Positions 26,857 to 36,857 are shown, numbered from the stretch's first letter. The stretch is DNA of 64,000 nt from Candidatus Peribacteraceae bacterium (GCA_018061945.1 JAGOTD010000001.1:1-64000), one strand, 5' to 3'. A program made the numbers and translations. Notes: generated from the letters alone by a model not told the origin.

Positions 26857-27359
26857 ACTTGAGTGGAGGAAATTTCCTTTTCGAGGAGGGCGAGAAGCCT
26901 CTTCTGATCGGCAGGCTTGAATTCGCGCTCCAGTATTTTTTCGGTCATGCGGATAATGAGCGCAGACAGAGTTCCCTGCGCTTCTTCAAAAACTTTCCGT
27001 CGATCTTCGGCAAGTTTCGTCTGGCCTTTGGCGATAATCGCCTCGGCTTCGCGGCGCGCGGAATGCAGAAGTTCCTGTCGCATTTTTTCGGCTTCTTCTT
27101 TTGCCATTTCCAGCATTTTTCCCGCCTCTTTATCGGCTTCACTGAGACGTATGCGTCGCAATTCTTCCAGCTCTTTGGCCTGATTTTCGATACGCGCAAC
27201 TTCGTCCATTGATTTTTTGATACGATCGCGACGTTCATCGAGCAAGCGCAAGATCGGCTTATAGACAAAGTACATCAGCACTCCGGTAATAATTGCAAAG
27301 TTCACAATCTGCGCTATGAGCAGAGTCCAGTTGATGCCGAGCTTTGCGAGGATTTCCAT
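26853..27359 (-). CDS. atpF: ATP synthase Fo subunit b
   Basis: 168 residues. There is one membrane helix near the N-terminus (WTLLIAQIVNFAIITGVLMY), then a long charged helix typical of the b stalk, with MRQELLHSARREAEAIIAKG near the dimer region. The start is put at the ATG at 27359, before INWTLLIAQ, since the 25 residues upstream are not family-like. A pyrimidine-rich leader (TACCCCTCTCTC) comes right before it. It overlaps atpH by four bases. Confidence 0.94.
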   Translation of the reverse strand: MEILAKLGINWTLLIAQIVNFAIITGVLMYFVYKPILRLLDERRDRIKKSMDEVARIENQAKELEELRRIRLSEADKEAGKMLEMAKEEAEKMRQELLHSARREAEAIIAKGQTKLAEDRRKVFEEAQGTLSALIIRMTEKILEREFKPADQKRLLALLEKEISSTQV

Positions 27360-27465
27360 GAGAGAGGGGTAAAGTTCTGCGAAGTGCGAGGAAAGGAATG
27401 AGCTTTTTAGCTTGTAGCTTCTTAAGAGATGCAATAATTCCAGAATCCTAAAAAGCTATATCCTA

Positions 27466-27729
27466 TTAAACAAATTTCAGAATCAGCGCTATAACAAGAC
27501 AGTAAATGGCGATGGCTTCGGCGAAGGCAGCCGTTAAAATCATCGCAGTCTGAATACGCGAGGCAGCTTCGGGATTGCGACCAATGGCCTCAACAGATTT
27601 GGCGCCGATCCAACCGATTGCAAGTGCAGAACCAAGAGGCGTCACCATCATGACCAATGCCACGGCAAAGTTTTTGTCTGCAAGCATCGTACTTGTCTGA
27701 GTTACGAGATCTGTAGCTTCTACTGCCAT
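27466..27729 (-). CDS. atpE: ATP synthase Fo subunit c
   Basis: 87 residues, two membrane helices with the polar loop GRNPEAASR. The ion-binding glutamate is in AAFAEAIAIY of helix 2. The residues that make a sodium site in other c subunits (Gln in helix 1, Ser/Thr after the Glu) are absent, so protons are the likely ion. The leader is strongly pyrimidine-rich (CCCCTCCTCCATT before the ATG). Confidence 0.96.
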   Translation of the reverse strand: MAVEATDLVTQTSTMLADKNFAVALVMMVTPLGSALAIGWIGAKSVEAIGRNPEAASRIQTAMILTAAFAEAIAIYCLVIALILKFV

Positions 27730-27793
27730 AATGGAGGAGGGGAAAAAGTGGGGAAAAGTAAGCGAATATTACTCCTGTATTGCTAGACGAACC

Positions 27794-28588
27794 TCAATGT
27801 CTGGAGGAATGAAGATGCACTTCGTCATGGTGACCGTGAGCGGTCATCGCCATTTTTAGAAAGACAAGTGTCAGCATGGCAAAGACCAATGCCTGAATGA
27901 AGCCGACGAAAATTTCCAGACCCAAAAACGGAATTGGCGCTATATACGGCACCAAAAAAGCGATAACGACTAATAGCACTTCACCCGCAAAAATATTTCC
28001 AAATAAACGAAAGGTAAAGGAAACGAGACGGGAAAATTCGGCGAATAACTCGAGAATACCGACGAAGCTACCGAAGAAATCTTTCCACGGAGCAACGAAA
28101 AATTTTCCCGCGTACGACGAAATGCCAAGTGCCGCGATGCCGAATATCTGTACCGACCCAATGGAGATGAGGGCGAATGCGAGCGTCATATTGACATCGG
28201 CATTCATGGAACGCAGCAGAGGTACTGCCATGAGACGTCCGTCGTGCATAGAAAGAATCGTGATACTGCCGACTCCCGGCAAAATACCCATCCAGTTGGC
28301 GATAATGATGAAAATAAAAATAGTCGCAACAATCGGAAAAATGCGCTTGGTCTGCTTTTCGTCGTGCATGATGGAATTGAAAAATTGAAACAGTTCTCCG
28401 ACAATCATTTCCATCAGTGTTTGAAAGCGTCCAGGAATCAGCTTATAGCCGCTCGCTTTGGTCATAAGAGAGATAATGACAATCACGCCCATAGCCAGCC
28501 ATGCCATGAGCAATGTATTGCGTATTTCAAATGATCCCAGATGCCCGATCACTTCCGATGCCAGTGTAGGTGCGGCGAGGACAGCCAT
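27794..28588 (-). CDS. atpB: ATP synthase Fo subunit a
   Basis: 264 residues with five to six membrane helices. The key arginine lies in FSRLVSFTFRLFGNIFAGE, the ion-path helix facing the c ring. The length is usual. It lies between atpZ and atpE. The histidine-rich C-terminus (HGHHDEVHLHSSRH) is notable but probably only a tail. Confidence 0.95.
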   Translation of the reverse strand: MAVLAAPTLASEVIGHLGSFEIRNTLLMAWLAMGVIVIISLMTKASGYKLIPGRFQTLMEMIVGELFQFFNSIMHDEKQTKRIFPIVATIFIFIIIANWMGILPGVGSITILSMHDGRLMAVPLLRSMNADVNMTLAFALISIGSVQIFGIAALGISSYAGKFFVAPWKDFFGSFVGILELFAEFSRLVSFTFRLFGNIFAGEVLLVVIAFLVPYIAPIPFLGLEIFVGFIQALVFAMLTLVFLKMAMTAHGHHDEVHLHSSRH

Positions 28589-28630
28589 ATCAGTTCATTA
28601 ATGAGAAAGGAGAGCGAAAAGTCAAGGGTC

Positions 28631-28891
28631 TTAGAGCCCACTTTTGTTGATCTCTTGGATCTTTCGCAGCACACCGATAGTCGAAATAGTGAGAGCTAAG
28701 ACAATCCCGAACAATAAAAACGACGGTGATGTTTTCAGATACTTATCGAGATACGCTCCACCGAAGCAAAAAGCGACAGCAGGCAGTGCAATAATGTAGC
28801 CCAGCTCGACTGCAAACTGCAGCGCCAGAGTGAAGGTTTTGTCTTCTTTGACTTGAGCATCAGGCGACCGTGGTGCAGGAGAATCGGACAT
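28631..28891 (-). CDS. atpZ: AtpZ/AtpI-like small membrane protein
   Basis: 86 residues with two membrane helices (about 28-48 and 57-76). It fits the AtpZ / ATPase_gene1 family (PF09527): LGYIIALPAVAFCFGGAYLDKYL and SPSFLLFGIVLAL. Members help c-ring assembly or carry magnesium or calcium. It starts 3 bases after the atpC stop and precedes atpB by 42 bases, so it sits exactly where AtpI/AtpQ-type genes precede atpB. Confidence 0.85.
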   Translation of the reverse strand: MSDSPAPRSPDAQVKEDKTFTLALQFAVELGYIIALPAVAFCFGGAYLDKYLKTSPSFLLFGIVLALTISTIGVLRKIQEINKSGL

Positions 28892-28894
28892 AGA

Positions 28895-29323
28895 TTAGAG
28901 GGAACGACGAGAAGAAGACCTGCGGCGGCGCACGCTTTTCAGACGTGCAAGCTCGCGATCGAGAATGGCAGTTGCCTGGGCAAATCCTTCACTGTCGCCC
29001 TGTCGCTGATTTTTCAGCACTTCTTCCGCCCGCTTCTTGGCCTGCTCAATCGCCTCTTCCTCCAGCGATTCTACGCGATCGGCAATATCACTTAAAATGC
29101 GGATGGTATTGTGCTCCACCTCGACCACACCCTGCGCTACAGCAAAAAACTGCTCGCCGCCCTTGCCATCGCGCACAATGATCGTGCCGGGTTGCAGCGT
29201 GGAAATGAGCGGAATATGTCCGCTGAGAACCGTAATTTCTCCGGCAGTCGTCGGAATCGTAATACTCTGCGCATCTGCAGAGAAGGCTACTTCTTCGGGG
29301 GTGATAATTGAGAGATGAATCAT
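28895..29323 (-). CDS. atpC: ATP synthase F1 subunit epsilon
   Basis: 142 residues. The N-terminal beta sandwich has TPEEVAFSADAQSITIPTTA and GEITVLSGHIPLISTL, then the C-terminal helical pair begins near residue 85. Epsilon joins the rotor and can inhibit ATP hydrolysis. A CATACT box is found six bases before the ATG, so it may have its own promoter in addition to reading from atpD. Confidence 0.95.
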   Translation of the reverse strand: MIHLSIITPEEVAFSADAQSITIPTTAGEITVLSGHIPLISTLQPGTIIVRDGKGGEQFFAVAQGVVEVEHNTIRILSDIADRVESLEEEAIEQAKKRAEEVLKNQRQGDSEGFAQATAILDRELARLKSVRRRRSSSRRSL

Positions 29324-29380
29324 GGAAAAAGTATGCAGTATTCTGAATTCAGAATGAAGAATGTGCGAATTTTTTATATC

Positions 29381-29448
29381 CCGCAGCAGCGATTCGCAAA
29401 TCGCTGTTGTAAGACCCGAGAACCGCGATTTGCGAATCGCGACTGCGG
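29381..29448. repeat. Hairpin inside the atp cluster, between atpD and atpC
   Basis: Two inverted 26-base arms (29381-29406 and 29423-29448) pair with two or three mismatches. Each arm holds its own palindrome, GCGATTCGCAAATCGC and GCGATTTGCGAATCGC. The rest of the 216-base gap has CATAATTC words (about 29511-29538). The structure could lower or stop transcription after atpD. Confidence 0.75.
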
Positions 29449-29539
29449 ATTAAGGGAGTATCAATCATAGATACGTTTATCTTGGCCGTTGATTGCTTAC
29501 TTACAACATTCATAATTCATAATACGTAATACATAATTC

Positions 29540-30922
<1,383 letters not shown>

Positions 30923-31108
30923 CTAAACGAGTCAGATTTGATTGAATCTAGCAAGCTCCCTCTTCTTTGTCGAGGGTCTAAGCAGATGTTTTGGCTGTGA
31001 CAAAAAAGCAACTATCATTCTGGCTTTTTCTTCGGAAATAGCATGATGATTGCACCTGAGCAACTATCACCACTTGGTCAATTTTCCATTATCAATTACC
31101 ATAGCCTC

Positions 31109-31594
31109 ATGCCAACTCCACTCGTCGCCGTTATTATGGGAAGCAAGTCCGACTGGGAAACGATGCAACATGCCGATGGGATACTCAAAGATTTCGGTGT
31201 CGCGCACGAATGCGAAGTAGTATCGGCGCACCGCACACCCAAGTGGATGCTCGAATTTGCCGAGTCTGCCGAAAAGCGCGGAGTAGAAGTAATTATTGCC
31301 GGAGCCGGAGGGGCTGCACATTTACCGGGCATGACAGCCGCCTTTACGACACTGCCCGTGCTCGGCGTGCCGGTTGAAACAAAGACTATTAAAGGAATTG
31401 ATTCGCTCCTCTCCATTGCGCAAATGCCAGCAGGCGTACCAGTTGGCACGCTCGCAATTGGCGTAGCCGGCGCCAAGAATGCGGCACTTCTTGCAATTGC
31501 GATTTTGGCGAATAAGCGACCGGAACTACGCGAGAAACTCAAAAAATTCCGGCAGAAGCAGGAGGAGGAGGTGAGGAAGATGAGGGTGGGATAA
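31109..31594 (+). CDS. purE: N5-carboxyaminoimidazole ribonucleotide mutase
   Basis: 161 residues, the usual class I PurE size. The active-site loops are all present: MGSKSDW, SAHRTP and the [15 protein letters not shown] stretch, then [17 protein letters not shown]. It converts N5-CAIR to CAIR in purine synthesis. The ATG at 31109 is chosen because the family starts with the MGSKSDW region soon after; the 22 residues upstream do not fit. purK follows after 115 bases. Confidence 0.95.
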   Translation: MPTPLVAVIMGSKSDWETMQHADGILKDFGVAHECEVVSAHRTPKWMLEFAESAEKRGVEVIIAGAGGAAHLPGMTAAFTTLPVLGVPVETKTIKGIDSLLSIAQMPAGVPVGTLAIGVAGAKNAALLAIAILANKRPELREKLKKFRQKQEEEVRKMRVG

Positions 31595-31694
31595 TTGATC
31601 TTAATTTCACCTCAAATCCGCAGATGCGATTGATCAACGGAAATATGAGGAAAATATTCCCTTCTCCGAAGTTTTCGGAAAGCAGAAATAAATC

Positions 31695-31703
31695 TGCTAT
31701 CAT
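31695..31703 (+). promoter_or_regulatory. Extended -10 box, TGCTATCAT
   Basis: It ends six bases before the purK ATG at 31710. The start codon would be at +1 or next to it. An in-frame TTG at 31704 touches the box and is rejected for that reason. Confidence 0.65.
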
Positions 31704-31709
31704 TTGTCC

Positions 31710-32810
31710 ATGTCTCAGATCCAAACCATCGGCATCCTCGGCGGCGGACAGTTAGGCATGATGCTCGGCGAGAGCGCCAAGAAACTAGGGCTGATGTGCG
31801 TATTTCTCGATCCGGCCGACAAACCACCTGCCGCCAAAACTGGCGAAGTCATCAAAGCAAAATACGATGACGAAGCTGCGCTCAAGCAGCTTGCTGATAG
31901 GTGCGATGTGATTACGTACGAATTCGAGAACGTACCGGTGAGTGCCGTCAAATATTTAGAAGGACTTGGCAAAACGGTCTATCCAAAAATGGACGCGCTG
32001 GAAACTGCGCAGGATCGTGTATTTGAAAAGTCCTTGTTCGAAAAAATTGGCATTCCTACACCGCCTTTTAAAGCCGTAAAAACCGAACAAGATTTGTATG
32101 CAGCTATGGAAATAATCGGTGTGCCAGCGGTCATGAAAACATGTCGCCAGGGCTACGATGGCAAAGGTCAGGCGATTATCAAAACATCGGGTGACGTGCT
32201 GCCAGCTTGGAATAAGTTACAGGGACTTGAGCTCGTTATCGAAAAATTCATTTCGTTCCAGCGCGAACTGTCGATGATCTGCGTGCGAAGTACAACCGGC
32301 GAAACCGCCTTTTATCCGCTGAATGAAAACGTGCACCGACAGGGAATTTTGCGCATTACGCGCTCCCCTACTACCGTGACGCCTGCAGTTCAGGCTCAGG
32401 CCGAAAGCTACGCCAAAAAGTTATTGGATCATTTCAATTACATCGGCGTTCTCACCATCGAATTCTGCGATGTTGACGGTCAATTGATGGCGATCGAAAT
32501 GGCGCCGCGCGTGCACAACTCCGGTCATTGGACGATAGAAGGCGCGCAGACGAGCCAGTTTGAAAATCATCTACGCGCGATTACGGGACAGCCGCTCGGT
32601 CCTACGCAAGCGACAGGCTCGTGCGCTATGCTAAATATTATTGGCATAGAGCCAACACTTGCCAGCTTGATTGGTCAGCCGGGTGTGTACATTCATATGT
32701 ACGGCAAACAGCCGCAGCCAGGAAGAAAACTTGGTCACATCACGCTCGTTGCACAAAAACCGGCGGTGCTGCAGGAAATGATTAAGGTCGTGCAACAGGT
32801 GATAGGCTGA
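31710..32810 (+). CDS. purK: N5-carboxyaminoimidazole ribonucleotide synthase
   Basis: 366 residues. The N-terminal GGGQLGMM loop binds AIR, and the ATP-grasp domain has KTCRQGYDGKGQ and EMAPRVHNSGHWTIE. It makes N5-CAIR from AIR, bicarbonate and ATP and feeds PurE, the gene just upstream. It has its own leaderless-type promoter, so purE and purK may be controlled apart. Confidence 0.96.
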   Translation: MSQIQTIGILGGGQLGMMLGESAKKLGLMCVFLDPADKPPAAKTGEVIKAKYDDEAALKQLADRCDVITYEFENVPVSAVKYLEGLGKTVYPKMDALETAQDRVFEKSLFEKIGIPTPPFKAVKTEQDLYAAMEIIGVPAVMKTCRQGYDGKGQAIIKTSGDVLPAWNKLQGLELVIEKFISFQRELSMICVRSTTGETAFYPLNENVHRQGILRITRSPTTVTPAVQAQAESYAKKLLDHFNYIGVLTIEFCDVDGQLMAIEMAPRVHNSGHWTIEGAQTSQFENHLRAITGQPLGPTQATGSCAMLNIIGIEPTLASLIGQPGVYIHMYGKQPQPGRKLGHITLVAQKPAVLQEMIKVVQQVIG

Positions 32811-32811
32811 G

Positions 32812-32918
32812 GCAACTACCAAACACCAAGAAGCCAACCACCAATTTTTTAGGAGTTGAGAGTTGGTAGTTACCGCAGATTGGTAGTTGAGACTTGGAAG
32901 TTGGTAGTTATTCCCAGA
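32812..32918. repeat. AGTTGGTAGTT inverted element
   Basis: The purK stop is followed at once by CAACTACCAAACACCAAGAA (left arm), and the right arm (about 32853-32912) has several AGTTGGTAGTT copies. The last copy supplies TTGGTA at 32901-32906, which lies 18 bases before the -10 box of the next gene. Confidence 0.75.
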
Positions 32919-32921
32919 CCC

Positions 32922-32930
32922 TGCTACACT
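32922..32930 (+). promoter_or_regulatory. Extended -10 box, TGCTACACT
   Basis: It ends seven bases before the ATG at 32938. A TTGGTA -35-like site lies 18 bases upstream, within the repeat element. Confidence 0.65.
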
Positions 32931-32937
32931 TATGCCC

Positions 32938-34149
32938 ATGCCTTCCTACGCCGCATTCGTCGGACATCAGCCGACGCTCAGTATCACCGAACTGTCTGCC
33001 CGTTTGCCAGATATGAAGATTGTCCACAACTTCGAAAATCAGTTTGTGGTGTTTTCAACGGAACAGAAAATCGATCAGAACTTTCTGCAGACTCTTGGCG
33101 GAACGGTTTTGTTGGCGCGTGAAGTGCCGGGCGGCGCAACGGCGACATTTGCGCAAATGCCAACGCTGCTGCTCAATGAAATGGAAGGCGCAAAAGGCAA
33201 GCACACATTTGCCCTTCGTTTTCTGGGACTGCACCGCAGCAAAGGCCGCGAGCTGTATCGCATGTGTAAAGACTTACTCAAGCAGAACGGAAAATCATCG
33301 CGCTATGTGGGTAACGAAAATCAGCCGGCGCAAGCGATTCAATTGCACGACGAAGGACTGATGGAAAAGAGTGGTTGTGAGCTCGTGATTCTTAAAGACA
33401 AACATCATCAGTGGATTGGTAAAACGATTGCGGCGCAGAATGTGAAAGCCTACACCATGCGCGATATGGAAAAGCCGGTACGCGATGTGACAGTCGGCTT
33501 ACTTCCGCCAAAACTGGCGCAGATGATGCTCAACCTCGGTTGGTACATGGCCAATACAAAAGCCAAAAAGCAGCTGAAAACTCTTACCGTGTTCGATCCA
33601 TTCTGCGGCACCGGCGTGATTCCGATGGAAGCCATGCTCCTGCGCTGGAATGTGCTGGCATCCGATGTCTCACTTAAAGCCGTAAACGGTTGTACTAAAA
33701 ATATCGAATGGGTGCGCAAGACGTACAAGATTTTGAAGAAAGACAGCGATGCAACTATTTGGAAACAAGATGCCACGAAAGCTTTTGAACTCAAAGAATT
33801 GCCAGATGTCATTGTGACCGAAGGCTCACTGGGCCCGGCACTGATGCAGCGCCCGACACTCAAGGAAAGTGACACCATGCTCAAAGACAGCGAACGCTTA
33901 GAAAAAGAATTTTTGGAAAACTGCGCCAAAACTCTCCCCGGTGTGCCAGTTGTGATGATGTGGCCTGTTTGGTACACGCAAAAGCGTCCACAGTTTTTGG
34001 ACAAAGCCTTGAAGATCTCGACCGATCTTGGCTACACGCCAGTGCTTCCACCACATATTTCACCTGCCAGCCCCGAACGCTTTACGCTGATCTACCGCCG
34101 GCCGGATCAGTATGTGGGACGAGAGATTGTGATGCTGATGCCGAAGTAA
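32938..34149 (+). CDS. Trm11/TRMG10-like RNA methyltransferase
   Basis: 403 residues. The N-terminal half has a THUMP-like or related RNA-binding fold without a clear signature. The C-terminal half is a Rossmann methyltransferase with motif I in FDPFCGTGVIPMEAML and an acidic ASDVS turn for SAM, as in Trm11 and archaeal TrmG10 (PF01170), which methylate guanosine-10 in tRNA. The usual catalytic motif IV, DPPYG, reads TEGSLGP here, so the substrate may differ. The start at 32938 fits the -10 box. Confidence 0.75.
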   Translation: MPSYAAFVGHQPTLSITELSARLPDMKIVHNFENQFVVFSTEQKIDQNFLQTLGGTVLLAREVPGGATATFAQMPTLLLNEMEGAKGKHTFALRFLGLHRSKGRELYRMCKDLLKQNGKSSRYVGNENQPAQAIQLHDEGLMEKSGCELVILKDKHHQWIGKTIAAQNVKAYTMRDMEKPVRDVTVGLLPPKLAQMMLNLGWYMANTKAKKQLKTLTVFDPFCGTGVIPMEAMLLRWNVLASDVSLKAVNGCTKNIEWVRKTYKILKKDSDATIWKQDATKAFELKELPDVIVTEGSLGPALMQRPTLKESDTMLKDSERLEKEFLENCAKTLPGVPVVMMWPVWYTQKRPQFLDKALKISTDLGYTPVLPPHISPASPERFTLIYRRPDQYVGREIVMLMPK

Positions 34150-34192
34150 AGGACTCAGAGGAAGCAAAGGACTCAAAAGACTCAAAGGATTT
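34150..34192 (+). repeat. GACTCA element, left arm only
   Basis: It follows the TAA of the methyltransferase gene at once. There is no right arm; instead the ATTCGTA array begins about 50 bases on. Confidence 0.8.
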
Positions 34193-34240
34193 TTGAATTT
34201 TCATCAATTGAATCATCTGCTCGTTTATGCATTCAAAATT

Positions 34241-34338
34241 AATTCGTAATTCGTAATTCGTAATTCGTAATTCGTAATTCGTAATTCGTAATTCGTAATT
34301 CGTAATTCGTAATTCGTAATTCGTAATTCGTAATTCGC
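34241..34338. repeat. ATTCGTA tandem array, about 14 copies of 7 bases
   Basis: AATTCGT is repeated about 14 times with no visible change. An ORF across it on the minus strand reads as ELRITNY repeats and is a by-product. Shorter and degenerate copies of this word are in the atp cluster (24690-24770, 26408-26445). Confidence 0.95.
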
Positions 34339-34433
34339 CTGTCCGCCGGAGTCAACCGCGGCTGACGTAGGTGGATAATTCGTAATGTGCTTGCTTCCCA
34401 TTATAAACACCGTCTTTTGATCGAGATTCTGCG

Positions 34434-34439
34434 TAGAAT
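34434..34439 (+). promoter_or_regulatory. -10 box TAGAAT, leaderless GTG start
   Basis: TGCGTAGAAT ends six bases before the GTG at 34446. Confidence 0.55.
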
Positions 34440-34445
34440 ACCGTT

Positions 34446-35003
34446 GTGAAAAAACTGCTGCGAACGCTGGCAACCATCATCATTCCCCTGTTCTGTCTTT
34501 GGCAAATTATTGCGATTGCTGTGTATCTGATTCCCAGTAGCGCCACTCTGCCGCTGATGAATAAAGTTATTACGCCAATCAAAACATTCACATCATCATA
34601 CGTGCTCATAACAAGCCAATGGCAAATATGGGATATTTTTTCTCCCAATCCGCTGAGGCGCGTTTCTCTACACAGCATCGATACGCGTTTGGTCGATGGT
34701 CGATGGCAAACAATACGCCCACTCGATCCGCAATCTATTCCCTGGCCGATTCGGGTGAAAGAACTCAAGATTCTCGGGCGGCTGGAAGAAGACGGCTGGC
34801 GCAATGCGGTGCCAAGTTATTTGGCAGCTCGATGCACGATGGAACAGTTATCCGATATCGATATCCGTCTCCATGTTGTTCGTTATGTCATTCCTCTGCC
34901 TGCCGAAGTACGAGCGTTTGGTGGCTGGCAGAACTGGCAGCCGCAAAAGGAAGAACTGGATCTCGGCTTTACGCATTGTCCCTATTCTGCACGTTCGACA
35001 TAA
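34446..35003 (+). CDS. Membrane-anchored partner of the HTTM protein
   Basis: 185 residues with GTG start. One membrane helix (about 8-30) is followed by an outer domain. The motif WQIWDIFSPNPLRR resembles the W-x-x-F-x-P-x-P pattern in small proteins (DUF5819 or SdpA-like) often found next to HTTM proteins. It lies 51 bases before the HTTM gene, which supports a joint role. Two cysteines are in the C-terminal half (ARCTMEQ, THCPYS). Function unknown. Confidence 0.6.
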   Translation: MKKLLRTLATIIIPLFCLWQIIAIAVYLIPSSATLPLMNKVITPIKTFTSSYVLITSQWQIWDIFSPNPLRRVSLHSIDTRLVDGRWQTIRPLDPQSIPWPIRVKELKILGRLEEDGWRNAVPSYLAARCTMEQLSDIDIRLHVVRYVIPLPAEVRAFGGWQNWQPQKEELDLGFTHCPYSARST

Positions 35004-35054
35004 CGCATTGCGTAAGATTTATACCCTCGTCGACACATTCTCTTTGTATCATTC

Positions 35055-36404
35055 ATGAACCGTTCACACGCATCTACTCCTTGGCTCAGCTGGAAAAAAT
35101 TCTGGTTCGCGCCTGTGTCGGCTAGCGGCTTTGGACTGATGCGCATTGCTTTTGGGCTGTGTGCACTGACCGTTTATCTGCTGCAGATGCCATACATTTG
35201 GTACTACTACAGCGACAAGGGTATTTTTCCACCGCACCTGGTTTCTGTCATGTTGCGACACGCTCATCGCTTTTCGCTGCTCGATAGTATTCACACGCCA
35301 CTGGAAGTCACCTGGTTGTACAGTATTCTCATCGCTGCTCTCATCTGTGTGACGATCGGCATCTTTACACGGCCTGCACTCCTCGTTACGACTATCCTGC
35401 TGTTCTCGTTTCATGAGTATGCACTTGTAATGCTCGATGGCAGTGATACCGTTTTGCGCCTGATTTGCTTCCTGCTTCTGCTTGCACCATCGGGACGAGC
35501 GTTTTCACTCGACAGCGCCATCGCGCGTGTACAAAGCTGGCGGCACTTGGGTCACGATATTCCACATACAGAACGCCGAATGTCTATTTGGCCGTACCGG
35601 CTTTTACTCTGGCAAATGATTTGCTTATACGTGAGTTCGGCCATCGGGAAAATGCAGGGCGATATGTGGTGGAACGGTACGGCTGTCCAAAGCGTTTTGC
35701 TGCACCCGTGGTTCTCGCGCGTATCACCGGACATTGTTCACCGGTACATCGAACCACTCAGTCCGATTCTGACAATCTTTACCGTTCTCGTGCAAATTCT
35801 CTGGCTGGGGATTTTGATTCTCGCAATAGTCCACTGGTTTGTACCGAAGAATGCGAAACGATATGTGCCGGTTGATGCTTATAAACGCGCGCTGATTCTG
35901 TGTGGCGTGTTACTCCACGGCGGCATCGCGGTTTTTATGGATGTCGGCGTGTTTTCATTTGCGATGATGACTGCCTATATCGGCTTGTTTACCGATACGG
36001 ATTTTGAGGAGTTTCGCCACGCCCTCACCAAACACGCACGATCACGCGTCGTTATTTTGTATGACGGCCACTGTCGTCTCTGTCGCCGCATGATGGCAAT
36101 TTTGAGCATGCTCGACTGGCTGCAACGCTTGCAGCTTGTCGACTATCACGATGCCAGTGCGCGCAAACGCATTGTTCCAACAACCTCGCTTGCGACACTT
36201 TCCCATGTCATGCATGCGAAATTGCCCAATGGAAAACTGGTCGCCGGCTTCTTCGCCTTCCGCGCCATCACCTGGCACTTACCTTTTTTGTGGCTGATTG
36301 CGCCGTTTCTCTATGCACCGGGCATCGATGCGATTGGCGCAATGATGTACGAGAAAGTCGCAGCAAATCGCATAAGCTGCAAGGATGGAGTGTGCAAGAT
36401 ATAA
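35055..36404 (+). CDS. HTTM-domain membrane protein fused to a DUF393 thiol domain
   Basis: 449 residues. Residues about 20-310 form an HTTM domain (horizontally transferred transmembrane, the fold of vitamin K gamma-carboxylase and SdpB), with six or more helices and a typical GFGLMRIAFGLCALTVYL start. Residues about 325-449 are a DUF393 domain whose YDGHCRLCRRMM motif has the D-x-x-C-x-x-C pattern of thiol-disulfide enzymes. A final CKDGVCKI has two more cysteines. The fusion suggests a membrane enzyme that also handles thiols. The substrate is unknown. Confidence 0.85.
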   Translation: MNRSHASTPWLSWKKFWFAPVSASGFGLMRIAFGLCALTVYLLQMPYIWYYYSDKGIFPPHLVSVMLRHAHRFSLLDSIHTPLEVTWLYSILIAALICVTIGIFTRPALLVTTILLFSFHEYALVMLDGSDTVLRLICFLLLLAPSGRAFSLDSAIARVQSWRHLGHDIPHTERRMSIWPYRLLLWQMICLYVSSAIGKMQGDMWWNGTAVQSVLLHPWFSRVSPDIVHRYIEPLSPILTIFTVLVQILWLGILILAIVHWFVPKNAKRYVPVDAYKRALILCGVLLHGGIAVFMDVGVFSFAMMTAYIGLFTDTDFEEFRHALTKHARSRVVILYDGHCRLCRRMMAILSMLDWLQRLQLVDYHDASARKRIVPTTSLATLSHVMHAKLPNGKLVAGFFAFRAITWHLPFLWLIAPFLYAPGIDAIGAMMYEKVAANRISCKDGVCKI

Positions 36405-36432
36405 GATTCAGGAGATCGAAGAAGAGGGATAT

Positions 36433-36460
36433 TTGACAAAAAAATCACAGAGAATATTTT
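36433..36460 (+). promoter_or_regulatory. Complete promoter, TTGACA-N16-TATTTT, leaderless start
   Basis: A consensus -35 (36433-36438) and a -10 (36455-36460) end six bases before the ATG at 36467, so transcription would begin at the start codon. Confidence 0.65.
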
Positions 36461-36466
36461 GTCTGT

Positions 36467-36835
36467 ATGCTAAACGTTATCATTCTGGAAGATCATGAGC
36501 ATTATCAGGTAACTATAAGGGCATCCATTCCTGAAGGCATTCAATATGTGCTGGTGGCAACAAGTAGCGAGCTGCAAGATCTTTTGCCTACCACCGACGC
36601 AACTCTGTTTTTTCTGGATGATAATGTGCCAATCAGTCCCAATGGGCATATCGATTACTATTTTCTTTCAAATGCAGCGGCAATACAAAAAAGCAAGCCA
36701 GATGCGAAAATTTGGTATACGGGAAGTATGCCGGGAAGAAAGGAAGAAAGCTTCTGCAACACTCACGGCATTCCAATGATTCCTAAAAACGAGATTGGAC
36801 AAACATTGAAAGATCTCCTCGAAAAATCACAGTAG
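36467..36835 (+). CDS. Receiver-like protein, degenerate
   Basis: 122 residues with the order of a CheY-type receiver: acidic turn in VIILEDHEHY, a likely phospho-acceptor in FFLDDNVP, a Thr/Ser in WYTGS and a lysine in IPKNE. The helices between are unusual, so it may bind a partner without normal phosphorylation. No output domain. It converges with the response regulator at 36858, with only 22 bases between the stops. Confidence 0.65.
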   Translation: MLNVIILEDHEHYQVTIRASIPEGIQYVLVATSSELQDLLPTTDATLFFLDDNVPISPNGHIDYYFLSNAAAIQKSKPDAKIWYTGSMPGRKEESFCNTHGIPMIPKNEIGQTLKDLLEKSQ

Positions 36836-36857
36836 ACACATGCGTTCGGATGTCACT

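Noticed and set aside
34225-34473. Minus-strand ORF with ELRITNY repeats
   Set aside because: It is only the translation of the ATTCGTA array and has no start signal.
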